Shown here in pieces: positions 20,565 through 27,677 of a stretch of DNA of 64,000 nucleotides. Position 1 is the first letter of the stretch. Every line of letters starts with the position of its first letter. The stretch is from NCBI RefSeq assembly GCF_001570525.1, contig NZ_BBXC01000019.1, positions 1 to 64,000 on the forward strand, given 5' to 3'. The notes below the pieces were generated by a model. The model saw nothing but the letters and a program-made list of their open reading frames with translations, did not search any database and had not been told where the DNA came from. A program made the position numbers and the translations under genes. The DNA comes from Herbidospora sakaeratensis (GTDB taxonomy: Bacteria > Actinomycetota > Actinomycetes > Streptosporangiales > Streptosporangiaceae).

Positions 20565-20879
20565 ATGACAGAACCCGATGACCAGGGCATTCAGGACGTC
20601 GATCTCGACGCCGAAGACCTCGTCGAGGACACCGACCACCCGATCGGTCTCGATGAAGACCCCGACGACGACTCCCTCGACCGGCGGCTGTCCGCCGAGG
20701 AGCCCGAGGCCCATCTGCACCACGCCCGCGAGGAGCGCGAGGGGGCCGGCCGGCTGGTCGATCCCGACGAAGGAGCACGTGAGGACGTCGACGACGAACT
20801 CGTGGGCGAGGACGCGGGAGACGACGGCGGGCGTTATTCGGCCGAGGAAGCGGCGATGCGCGTGGAACGCGATATGTGA
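20565..20879 (+). CDS. DUF5709-type acidic protein
   Basis: 104 residues, very acidic. It begins MTEPDDQGIQDVDLDAEDLV and shows the family's repeated Leu-Asp pattern (DSLDRRLSAEEPE) and the closing YSAEEAAMRVE. ATG 20565 follows GGAAGGGGGCGAACCACC. Proteins of this family are actinobacterial, probably intrinsically disordered, and of unknown role. It shares an intergenic region of 129 bases with the divergent PRC-barrel gene, suggesting joint stress regulation (inference). Confidence 0.78.
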   Translation: MTEPDDQGIQDVDLDAEDLVEDTDHPIGLDEDPDDDSLDRRLSAEEPEAHLHHAREEREGAGRLVDPDEGAREDVDDELVGEDAGDDGGRYSAEEAAMRVERDM

Positions 20880-20981
20880 TCTAAACCACAAATCCGGAAA
20901 TGTCGGGTCATGATCCGCGTGGGTGAGCCTCGTCCCATAACATCCGTTACAACCGAGGCTGCAGCCGCGAAGGAGAAGGAC

Positions 20982-21794
20982 GTGACGTCCGAGGAGCAGG
21001 CCCCTGCGGGAATCGACCCATCGGTTCCGAGCGTGGCCCGGATCTACGACTACTGGCTCGGCGGCAAGGACAACTTCGCGTCCGACCGCGCGGCGGCCGA
21101 CAAGTTACTCGAATTCGTGCCCGACGCCCGGGAGATGTGCCGGGAGAATCGGGCCTTCCTCACCCGGACGGTCTCACTGATCGCCGGCGAGGGCGTCGAC
21201 CAGTTCGTCGACATCGGCAGCGGGCTGCCCACCCAGGACAACACCCACCAGGTGGCGCAGCGCGTCAATCCCGACGCGCGGGTCGTCTACGTCGACAACG
21301 ACCCCATCGTGCTGGTGCACGGCCGGGCGTTGCTCGAGGAGAACACGAACACCCGGGTCGTCGACGGGGACCTGCGGAAACCCGGGGCGATGCTCGCCGA
21401 TCCCGAGGTGACCGAGCTCGTCGACTTCAACCGGCCGGTGGCCGTGCTGCTGCTTTCGATCCTGCACTTCGTCAACGACGACGACGAAGCCAGTGCGATC
21501 ATGGCGGAGATCCGGTCGAAGCTGGCGCCCGGCAGCTACGTGGTGCTGGCCCACGGCTTCCCCGGTGAGATGAGCGACGAAAAGCTCGAATCGGTGCGGG
21601 AGGTCTATGCGAAGACCGCCCCCGGCGGCGTGACCGGACGCTCCCGCGCGCAGATCGCGAGTTACTTCGAGGGTATGGAGGTCGTCGAGCCCGGAATCGT
21701 GCCCAGCGAGGCCTGGCGCCCCGACGTTCCGTGGGACGTTCCGGTCGACTTCACCAAACACAGCGTGCTCGGAGTGGTCGCGCGGGTGCGTTAG
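20982..21794 (+). CDS. DUF574 SAM-dependent methyltransferase
   Basis: 270 residues from GTG 20982 with AGGAGAAGGAC directly upstream. The hallmark of the DUF574 family is the N-terminal VARIYDYWLGGKDNFASDR, followed by the SAM-binding region QFVDIGSGLPTQDNTHQVAQ and VVYVDNDPIVLVHGRALL. This family is expanded in Streptomyces and Streptosporangiales; substrates are unknown, although members lie near conservon-like and regulatory genes. It is tail-to-tail with the DUF5999 gene, their stops overlapping by 4 bases. Confidence 0.92.
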   Translation: MTSEEQAPAGIDPSVPSVARIYDYWLGGKDNFASDRAAADKLLEFVPDAREMCRENRAFLTRTVSLIAGEGVDQFVDIGSGLPTQDNTHQVAQRVNPDARVVYVDNDPIVLVHGRALLEENTNTRVVDGDLRKPGAMLADPEVTELVDFNRPVAVLLLSILHFVNDDDEASAIMAEIRSKLAPGSYVVLAHGFPGEMSDEKLESVREVYAKTAPGGVTGRSRAQIASYFEGMEVVEPGIVPSEAWRPDVPWDVPVDFTKHSVLGVVARVR

Positions 21795-21988
21795 GCCATG
21801 ACCAGGTGTTCGGGTGCGCGGTGCGGGATCGCGACCGTGCAGTCGGGCATCAGCAGACCGGTGTCGTCGAACAGCACGACGCCGTTGCACAGCAGGCTCC
21901 AGCCCTGTTCGGGGTGGGCCGCCACGACGTGGGCGGACGAGCGGTCGGAAGCGTAAGCGGACGGACAGTGCGGCTGGTGCTGACACAT
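21791..21988 (-). CDS. DUF5999 small protein
   Basis: 65 residues beginning MCQHQPHCPSAYASDR and containing the strongly conserved core HPEQGWSLLCNGVVLFDDTG followed by LLMPD. The two N-terminal cysteines and a third in LLCNG, with histidines, could bind a metal. Start ATG 21988 is preceded by GGTGCCC without a clear binding site, though AGGTGGGGAGAGG-like purines lie slightly further up (TGGGGAGAGGTGCCC). Widespread in Streptomyces and relatives; function unknown. Confidence 0.88.
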   Translation of the reverse strand: MCQHQPHCPSAYASDRSSAHVVAAHPEQGWSLLCNGVVLFDDTGLLMPDCTVAIPHRAPEHLVMA

Positions 21989-22037
21989 GATGGGCACCTC
22001 TCCCCAGGTGGTGCGGTTTGTTGTTGCTCTGTTGGCC

Positions 22038-22136
22038 TCAGAAGGGCAGGAGACGACCTGACGGAGTGCGAAGGTCGAGGCTCGGCTTGGGCGCCTTCGG
22101 CGGCTTCGGCTGGATGCGGATCTGCTTCATCCTCAT
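22038..22136 (-). CDS. Candidate 32-residue basic proline-rich peptide
   Basis: Frame beginning MRMKQIRIQPKPPKAPKPSL and ending RTPSGRLLPF before TGA. It is strongly basic, Pro- and Lys-rich (PKPPKAPKP), without cysteines or hydrophobic segment. Codons in the first half are mostly G/C at the third position. AAGGGA lies about 5 bases before the first ATG. It lies 50 bases upstream of the DUF5999 gene on the same strand and could be co-transcribed. No known family; the remainder of 21989-22321 shows no other gene. Confidence 0.4.
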   Translation of the reverse strand: MRMKQIRIQPKPPKAPKPSLDLRTPSGRLLPF

Positions 22137-22321
22137 CACGATCCCTTAGCTGTAGGTCGGACCGACTCGGACGTGCACCCCTTCATCATCTCAACCGCGA
22201 CCGACAGTTTCCTCGTCTTTTTGCGGGTTCGGGATGCTTCTCCGGGCTGAGTTGCGGCCCACGGACTTATCGCTTCAATCGTGCTAACGGATGACCTTCA
22301 GGTCGTAAAGGTTCAACTCTC

Positions 22322-22723
22322 TTGTCGATCAAAGCCAGGCGACTCGCGGCTGTCGCCGCGTCCCTCGTGATCGTCGCTTCCGGTCTTGCCGTTCGGGCGG
22401 TCTTCGAGGGACCCTTCGCCAAATACTGCGGCACTTCGTTGTACTCATCCTTTATAACCACTTTTGCCCTTGCATGGTTCCCACGGACGCGACCTTTTGT
22501 CGCCGCTGGGGCCTCAGTGATCTTCTGCTGGGCCGTCGAGTTCACGCAGCTCACCCCCCTTCTGGCGGAACTCGCGGCCCGATTCCCCGTATCCGCAGTG
22601 GTTTTCGGAACCACCTTCAATCTTCCTGATCTTTTCTGGTACGTCGTCGGCGCCCTCGCGGCGGCCGGATTTTTTACCTGGCTGGAGCAGAAGAATTCGA
22701 GGGCAAAGGATGACGATCGTTGA
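22322..22723 (+). CDS. DUF2809 membrane protein
   Basis: 133 residues from TTG 22322 with four hydrophobic segments. The family motif is near the N terminus (GPFAKYCGTSLYSSFITTFAL) and the later AVEFTQL-type helix and FNLPDLFWYVVGALAA complete the DUF2809 layout. Small integral membrane protein of unknown role. Compared with its neighbours it uses many A/T-ending codons (for example tttataaccacttttgcc), which suggests recent acquisition. Its last 50 bases overlap the 3' end of the convergent MMPL gene. Confidence 0.85.
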   Translation: MSIKARRLAAVAASLVIVASGLAVRAVFEGPFAKYCGTSLYSSFITTFALAWFPRTRPFVAAGASVIFCWAVEFTQLTPLLAELAARFPVSAVVFGTTFNLPDLFWYVVGALAAAGFFTWLEQKNSRAKDDDR

Positions 22724-24620
22724 CGATCTTTGACCCGAGCCGCGAAGGCCACCAGATTCGGTCTCCGGCGTCGATCGTGAGGGCCGTCAGGAGCACCGAC
22801 CTGACCACGAACGTGTCGAGCAGCACGCCGAAGGCGACGATGAATCCGATTTCGGCCAGCACCACCAGAGGCAGCACCCCGAGGACGGCGAAGGTCGCGG
22901 CGAGCACCACGCCGGCCGAGGTGATGACCCCGCCGGTGGCCGACAACGCGATGAGCGCGGCCTTCCTGGTGCCGTGTTCGGCGGTCTCCTCGCGGACGCG
23001 GGTGATCAGGAAGATGTTGTAGTCGACGCCCACGGCCACCAGGAACACGAACGCCAGCAGGGGCACGCCTGTTTCCGTCGCGGCGAACCCGAAGACGTGC
23101 GTGAAGATCAGGCCCGAGACCCCCAGCGTGGCCGCGAACGAGAGCACGACCGTGGCGATGACCAGCAGCGGCGCGACCACGGCCCGGAGCAGGATGCCCA
23201 GGATGATCACGATCACGACCAGGATGAGCGGGATGATCAGGCGGGCGTCGTGTTCCGAGGCGCGTTCGGCGTCGAGGGCCTCGGCGACGGTGCCGCCGAC
23301 CTGCGCGCCGGGGATCTCCCGGAGCCGCTCGACGGTCTCCGGGTCCGTGACCGAGCCGTTGATGAGGGCGTTCGGCCCGGCCACGACCGGCTCGGCGACC
23401 GACGTCACGCCGGGGTCGGCTTCCAGGGCGGTCTTGACCTGGGCGGCCTGCCCGGCGGGGGCGATGACGACCAGGGAGCCGTCCTGGGTGGCGGGGAAGT
23501 TCTTGGCGAGCAGTTCTGCGCCGATGACGGAGTCGGGGCGGCCCCGGTAGGTGTCGGCGTCGGCCAGGGGGCCGATGGTGATGACGCTGAGCGTGGCCGC
23601 CATGCCGGCCAGCACGACCGTGGTGATGATCCAGGTGCGCCGGGGGCGGCGCGCCACCGCCGTGCCGATGCGGGTCCAGATGCCGGCCGAGGTCTCCGCG
23701 GTGCCGTACCGGGGGATGCGGGGCCAGAAGACCCCGCGCGGGACCAGCACCAGCAGGGCGGGCAGCAGCGTCAACATGGCGACCAGGGCGCAGACCACAC
23801 CGGCGGCGCAGACCGGGCCGAGACCGCGGGTGGCGCTCTGGTCGGCGGCGAGCAGGCAGAGCAGGGCCGCGACGACGGTCGCGGCGCTGGCCACGATCGC
23901 GGGGGCGGCGCGTTTCCAGGCCACGGTCATGGCCGTCACCCGGTTCTCGTGCCGGGTGAGCTCCTCGCGGTAACGGGCCACGAGCAGCAGGGCGTAGTCG
24001 GTGGCGATGCCGAAGACCAGCACGAGCAGGATGCCGCCGCTCTGCCCGCTGACGGTGAAGTCGGCGTAGCGCGCCAGCAGGTAGGCGCCGGCCTGGGCGC
24101 TGACCAGCGCGGCCCCGGCCGAGAAGAAGGGGATGAGCCAGAGCAGCGGCCCCCGGTAGGTGAGCAGCAGGACGACGATGACCACGATCGAGGTCGCGAT
24201 GAGCAGCGTCAGGTCGATGGAGCCGAACACCTCGATGGCGTCGGCGCTCTGCCCGGCCGGACCGGTGACGTAGGCGCCCGGCCCGGCGAGTTCCCTGAGC
24301 CGGTCGACCTCGGCGGTCAGCGATTCCAGGTCACCGCCCTCCAGCGGCACCACCGCCCGCACCACGTTCCCGGACGCCTCGGCCCGTGGGAAACTCTCCC
24401 GGACCTCCTCGACCGACTTGTCCTCCCAGACGATGATCGCCGGGATCTGGCCGCCTTGGGCGAAGGCCCGCCTGGCCTGCTCGACCTGGGTCGACTCGGC
24501 GCTGGCCGGCAAATAGGCCGAGGGGTCGTTGTTCCTTACCTCCTCGAGCTTCCCGCTCAGCATTCCGGCTCCGGCCAGCAGAACCAGCCAGATCGCCAAC
24601 GTCAGCCATGCCCGTTTCAT
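22674..24620 (-). CDS. MMPL/RND-family transporter
   Basis: 648 residues with two repeated halves, each with one N-terminal helix, a periplasmic-type loop and a five-helix bundle. The conserved GxxxDY segments are GIATDYALLLVARYREEL and AVGVDYNIFLITRVREE, which carry the proton-relay Asp-Tyr pairs. Shorter than mycobacterial MmpL3-type lipid exporters, consistent with Streptomyces-like MMPL drug or lipid pumps. The divergent MarR-type regulator at 24709 and the palindrome between them indicate regulated expression. The substrate is not predictable. Confidence 0.93.
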   Translation of the reverse strand: MKRAWLTLAIWLVLLAGAGMLSGKLEEVRNNDPSAYLPASAESTQVEQARRAFAQGGQIPAIIVWEDKSVEEVRESFPRAEASGNVVRAVVPLEGGDLESLTAEVDRLRELAGPGAYVTGPAGQSADAIEVFGSIDLTLLIATSIVVIVVLLLTYRGPLLWLIPFFSAGAALVSAQAGAYLLARYADFTVSGQSGGILLVLVFGIATDYALLLVARYREELTRHENRVTAMTVAWKRAAPAIVASAATVVAALLCLLAADQSATRGLGPVCAAGVVCALVAMLTLLPALLVLVPRGVFWPRIPRYGTAETSAGIWTRIGTAVARRPRRTWIITTVVLAGMAATLSVITIGPLADADTYRGRPDSVIGAELLAKNFPATQDGSLVVIAPAGQAAQVKTALEADPGVTSVAEPVVAGPNALINGSVTDPETVERLREIPGAQVGGTVAEALDAERASEHDARLIIPLILVVIVIILGILLRAVVAPLLVIATVVLSFAATLGVSGLIFTHVFGFAATETGVPLLAFVFLVAVGVDYNIFLITRVREETAEHGTRKAALIALSATGGVITSAGVVLAATFAVLGVLPLVVLAEIGFIVAFGVLLDTFVVRSVLLTALTIDAGDRIWWPSRLGSKIVNDRHPLPSNSSAPAR

Positions 24621-24643
24621 GGGTGCTCTTTCTCCTCGTCAAA

Positions 24644-24659
24644 GCTAAGGGACCTTAGC
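24644..24659. promoter_or_regulatory. 16-bp palindrome between MMPL and MarR genes
   Basis: GCTAAGGGACCTTAGC is a 7-2-7 inverted repeat, located 23 bases upstream of the MMPL start and 50 bases upstream of the MarR start. Position and symmetry fit a MarR dimer operator controlling both genes. Confidence 0.7.
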
Positions 24660-24708
24660 ATCACCTTCGCGGGACCGACCGCTGCGGTTGCACCGGAGAA
24701 TCGTTCAT

Positions 24709-25122
24709 ATGGACGACCTGCCCACCTGGCCCACCGGACGTCTGCTGCTGGTCGCCGCCCGGCTGGTCGAACGCGAGTGGAACCACATCCTGGCCGGTCA
24801 CGGCCTCACCCACGCCGGCTTCCTGGTGCTGCACACCCTGGCCGAGGGGCCGCTGGCCCAGCGCGAACTCGCCGTCCGCACCTACGTGGAGGAGCAGACC
24901 ATCGGCCCGGTGCTCGAACGCCTCGAACGCGCCGGGCACGTGACGAGGGAACGCGACCGGGCCGACCGCCGCCGGGTCGTGGTGACCAGAACCGCGTCGG
25001 GCGCCGAGGTGTACGACGCCCTCACGGCCGCCGACGCGGCGGAATCGATCATCACGGTCCGGGATCTGGGGGCGTTCCGTGATGACCTGATGAGGATCAT
25101 CACGAAGATCCGCCCTACGTAG
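24709..25122 (+). CDS. MarR-family regulator
   Basis: 137 residues from ATG 24709 (GGAG 9 bases upstream); an upstream in-frame ATG is less well placed. Winged-helix core with HTLAEGPLAQRELAVRTYVEEQTIGPVLERL and the wing VTRERDRADRRRVVVTRT, the DxRxxxV signature of MarR proteins. It is divergent from the MMPL transporter, which it most likely represses, releasing in response to a phenolic or toxic ligand. Its last 8 bases overlap the convergent methyltransferase gene. Confidence 0.92.
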   Translation: MDDLPTWPTGRLLLVAARLVEREWNHILAGHGLTHAGFLVLHTLAEGPLAQRELAVRTYVEEQTIGPVLERLERAGHVTRERDRADRRRVVVTRTASGAEVYDALTAADAAESIITVRDLGAFRDDLMRIITKIRPT

Positions 25123-25723
25123 TCACGTACAACGAGATGGCGAACGGGCGGTCGGTGTCCTCGACGACCTGTTCGGCCGCCAGCTTGAGGCTGGCGTCGA
25201 AGAAGCGGTGCAACCGGCGGGCCTCCGGCCACGGGTGCACGCTGAGCAGCACGGCCTCCGGCCCGAGCAGCCCGCAGAGCCGCGCCGAGGCGTCCTCCAG
25301 CCGGCCGCCGAGGTAGTAGAGGGTCTCCGAGCAGACGACGAGGTCGTAGCGCCCGGTCAGCGAGAACAGGTCGGCCTGCAGGAAACGCACGGACGGCGCG
25401 TTACGACGAGCCCGGGTCAGGGCGGTCTCGGAGATGTCGACGCCGGTGATCTCGGCGTCGGGGCGGGCCGCCGCCAGCATGCCGGTGAAGACGCCCTCGC
25501 TGCACCCCACGTCGATGATCGTGCGGTAACCCCGGTCGGGCAGCGCCTTCAGGGTCTCCTCGTACTTGCGCCGCTCGTAGGGGCTCGTCGCGTGGAGCCA
25601 GGGGTCGGGGCTGCGGTGCCACCAGTCGAAGTAGTGCCGGAGGACGAGGGACTGCCGATGGGGCGTGAGCAGGGAGATCGTCCGGAAGAGGGTGCGGTGG
25701 AGCAGGTCGGAGAGCTGGGCCAA
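25115..25723 (-). CDS. Class I SAM methyltransferase, NodS-like
   Basis: 202 residues. Motif I is TIIDVGCSEGVFTGMLA, with the acidic post-I residue in ITGVDISETALTRAR and motif IV region YDLVVCSETLYYLGG. The N-terminal WWHRSPDPWLHATSPYERRKYEETL resembles the opening of NodS/SAM methyltransferases found with glycosyltransferases in surface polysaccharide loci. Substrate unknown; there are no sugar genes nearby. Start GTG/ATG 25723 lies after AGGAAGCGCATT. Confidence 0.85.
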   Translation of the reverse strand: MAQLSDLLHRTLFRTISLLTPHRQSLVLRHYFDWWHRSPDPWLHATSPYERRKYEETLKALPDRGYRTIIDVGCSEGVFTGMLAAARPDAEITGVDISETALTRARRNAPSVRFLQADLFSLTGRYDLVVCSETLYYLGGRLEDASARLCGLLGPEAVLLSVHPWPEARRLHRFFDASLKLAAEQVVEDTDRPFAISLYVTT

Positions 25724-25764
25724 TGCGCTTCCTCTCGAAGGGGATGTAAAGAAAACTAGACACG

Positions 25765-26220
25765 ATGTACAAGTTGCTTTACCTTCAAGCTATGACAATG
25801 CTGGAAAAACGGGCATGGGTCTACCTGTTCGTCACCCTCGTCATCTACGGGGGCTACGTCGTGGTGATACTCAGCCGGAGCGGCGCCGTGCCGCTCACCG
25901 AAGTCGACTATGTACCCCTCCTGCTGTGGTCCCTCGGCATTTCCATCGGGTCGTCGATCGTGGTCGGCATCGTCGCCGGGATGATCGGCGACCGGAGCAC
26001 CCGGACCGACGTCCGCGACAAGGAGATCGACCAGCTCGGCGACCGGATCGGGCAGGCGTTCACCGTCATCGGGGCGCTCGGCGCGTTCGTGCTCGCGCTC
26101 GTCGAGGCCCCCTACTTCTGGATCGCCAACACGATCTACCTCGGGTTCGCCCTGTCGATGATCGTCGGCTCGCTGGCCAAGATCGTCGCCTACCGCCGAG
26201 GCGGGTTCCAGGAGTGGTGA
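25765..26220 (+). CDS. Four-helix membrane protein, partner of an XRE regulator
   Basis: Up to 151 residues; the internal ATG at 25792 or 25798 (start MTMLEKRAWVYLFV) is an alternative start. Four hydrophobic segments (VYLFVTLVIYGGYVVVI, LLLWSLGISIGSSIVVGIVA, FTVIGALGAFVLALV, IYLGFALSMIVGSL) surround a charged loop RSTRTDVRDKEIDQLGDRIG. This is the DUF2178-like layout of small membrane proteins co-encoded with a short XRE regulator. Its stop overlaps the start of that regulator. The function may be to sense a signal for the regulator; this is inference. Confidence 0.75.
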   Translation: MYKLLYLQAMTMLEKRAWVYLFVTLVIYGGYVVVILSRSGAVPLTEVDYVPLLLWSLGISIGSSIVVGIVAGMIGDRSTRTDVRDKEIDQLGDRIGQAFTVIGALGAFVLALVEAPYFWIANTIYLGFALSMIVGSLAKIVAYRRGGFQEW

Positions 26221-26426
26221 AACCCACGAAGGTCACCAACACGATCCGCGCGCTGCGCTTCGCCAACGGGGAGATGACCCAGGCGGAGCTCGCCGACCGG
26301 CTCGGGGTCACCCGTCAGACCGTCATCGCCATCGAGGCGGGCCGCTACTCGCCCTCGCTGGAGATGGCCTTCCAGATCGCCCGCGTTTTCGACGTCTCCT
26401 TGGAAGAGGTGTTCCAGTACCCGTGA
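26217..26426 (+). CDS. Short XRE-family HTH regulator
   Basis: 69 residues from GTG 26217, which overlaps the upstream stop by GTGA. The helix-turn-helix is MTQAELADRLGVTRQTVIAI with EAGRYSPSLEMAFQIARVFD behind it, and the end SLEEVFQYP is typical of these minimal repressors. It has no sensor domain, so the co-encoded membrane protein may supply the signal. The stop overlaps the start of the oxidoreductase gene, making a tightly coupled three-gene operon. Confidence 0.88.
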   Translation: MKPTKVTNTIRALRFANGEMTQAELADRLGVTRQTVIAIEAGRYSPSLEMAFQIARVFDVSLEEVFQYP

Positions 26427-27358
26427 AAGCCATGGTGCACAGGACGTACGGCCACTTAGAGCAGGCCGAGCTGCCCGTTCCCGTCGTCCAGGACGACGAG
26501 GTCCTGATCCGCGTCAAGGCCGCCGGGGTCGACCCCGGCGTCTACTACCGGATGATGGGCGTCCCCTATCTCGTGCGGATGATGGGCTTCGGCTTCACCC
26601 GGCCGAAGCAGCCGGTCGCCGGCGGCGACGTCGCCGGGGTGGTCGAGAAGGTCGGCGCGAAGGTCACCCGCCTGAAGGTCGGCGACGAGGTCTTCGGCAC
26701 CTCCGAGGGCAGCTTCGCCGAGTTCGTCGTCGCCAAGGAGGGCCTGCTGGCCCACAAGCCCGCCAACGTGAGCTGGGAACAGGCCGCGGCCGTGCCCACC
26801 TCGGCCACCACCGCGCTGCGCGGCGTCAAGGCCGCGGGCCCCGGCAAGAAGGCGCTGGTCGTGGGGGCCGCCGGTGGCGTGGGAACGTTCCTGGTGCAGC
26901 TCCACGAGGGAGAGGTCACCGCCGTGTGCAGCGGCGGAAAAGCCGATCTGGTACGGCAGCTCGGCGCCGCCCACGTCGTCGACTACACCACGGACGACCT
27001 CGGCACCGGCACCTACGACGTGGTCTACGACGTCTACGGCGGCCGCGACATCAGCGTGCTGCGCCGCCGGCTCACCCCCGACGGGAAGCTGATCCTGCTC
27101 GGCGGGAAGCCGAAGGGGAAGGTGATCGGCATCGGCCGGACCCTGCGCGCGATGCTGCTCAACCCGTTCATCCGGCAGCAGATCGTGATGCTGTTCGTCT
27201 TCCCGACCACCCAGGAGTTCGAGGAGCTGGGCGAACGTCTCGCCGACGGCACGCTGGTCCCCGCGCTCGACCGGACCTTCCCGCTGAGCGAGACGAAGGA
27301 GGCCATCGCCCACGTCATGGCCGGCCGAGCGAAGGGGAAGAGCGTCATCACCCTGTGA
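26423..27358 (+). CDS. NAD(P)-dependent MDR oxidoreductase
   Basis: 311 residues from GTG 26423 (ATG 26432 also possible). GroES-like domain with DEVLIRVKAAGVDPGVYYRM and GGDVAGVVEKVG, Rossmann motif VVGAAGGVGTFLVQL, C-terminal part with YDVVYDVYGGRDISVLRR. Like the protein at 6408 it lacks catalytic-zinc ligands and belongs to the quinone oxidoreductase branch. Translationally coupled to the XRE regulator. Its end overlaps the convergent DivIVA-domain gene by 11 bases. Confidence 0.88.
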   Translation: MKAMVHRTYGHLEQAELPVPVVQDDEVLIRVKAAGVDPGVYYRMMGVPYLVRMMGFGFTRPKQPVAGGDVAGVVEKVGAKVTRLKVGDEVFGTSEGSFAEFVVAKEGLLAHKPANVSWEQAAAVPTSATTALRGVKAAGPGKKALVVGAAGGVGTFLVQLHEGEVTAVCSGGKADLVRQLGAAHVVDYTTDDLGTGTYDVVYDVYGGRDISVLRRRLTPDGKLILLGGKPKGKVIGIGRTLRAMLLNPFIRQQIVMLFVFPTTQEFEELGERLADGTLVPALDRTFPLSETKEAIAHVMAGRAKGKSVITL

Positions 27359-27671
27359 AAGTCGCCACCTCCCTGATCAGCTCGTGCACGCGGGCAGCCT
27401 GATGCTCCAGGCCCATCCCGACCTCTCCCAGTAGTTCCGCCGCGGCCCGCAGCAGCTCCTCGGCCCGCCGCTCCCGGCTCTCCGCCGCCGCCATCACCTT
27501 GGCGGGATCGACCGTCACCATCGCGGACAGCCGCTCGTTCTCCTGGTGCAGCCAGCGCAGGCTGCTCTCCACCTCGTTGAGGAACACGTCGACCTCGGCC
27601 AGGTCGTATCCCTCACGCAGTCGTCCGGTCGTGAACACCTTGGTCCGCACGTCCTCCGGCGTCAGCACCAT
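27348..27671 (-). CDS. DivIVA-domain protein
   Basis: 107 residues. The N terminus is the DivIVA membrane-curvature motif: LTPEDVRTKVFTTGRLREGYD followed by VDVFLNEVESSL, then a coiled coil (about 35-107). It is far shorter than the essential polar-growth DivIVA of actinomycetes and lacks its long second coiled coil, so it is an accessory paralogue, probably recruited to poles or septa. It follows the ZIP gene by 6 bases and is probably in its transcript. Confidence 0.86.
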   Translation of the reverse strand: MVLTPEDVRTKVFTTGRLREGYDLAEVDVFLNEVESSLRWLHQENERLSAMVTVDPAKVMAAAESRERRAEELLRAAAELLGEVGMGLEHQAARVHELIREVATFTG

Positions 27672-27677
27672 GTCGGG

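Noticed and set aside
22974-25082. 702-codon plus-strand frame across the MMPL gene
   Set aside because: Antisense shadow; it also runs through the MarR start without family similarity.
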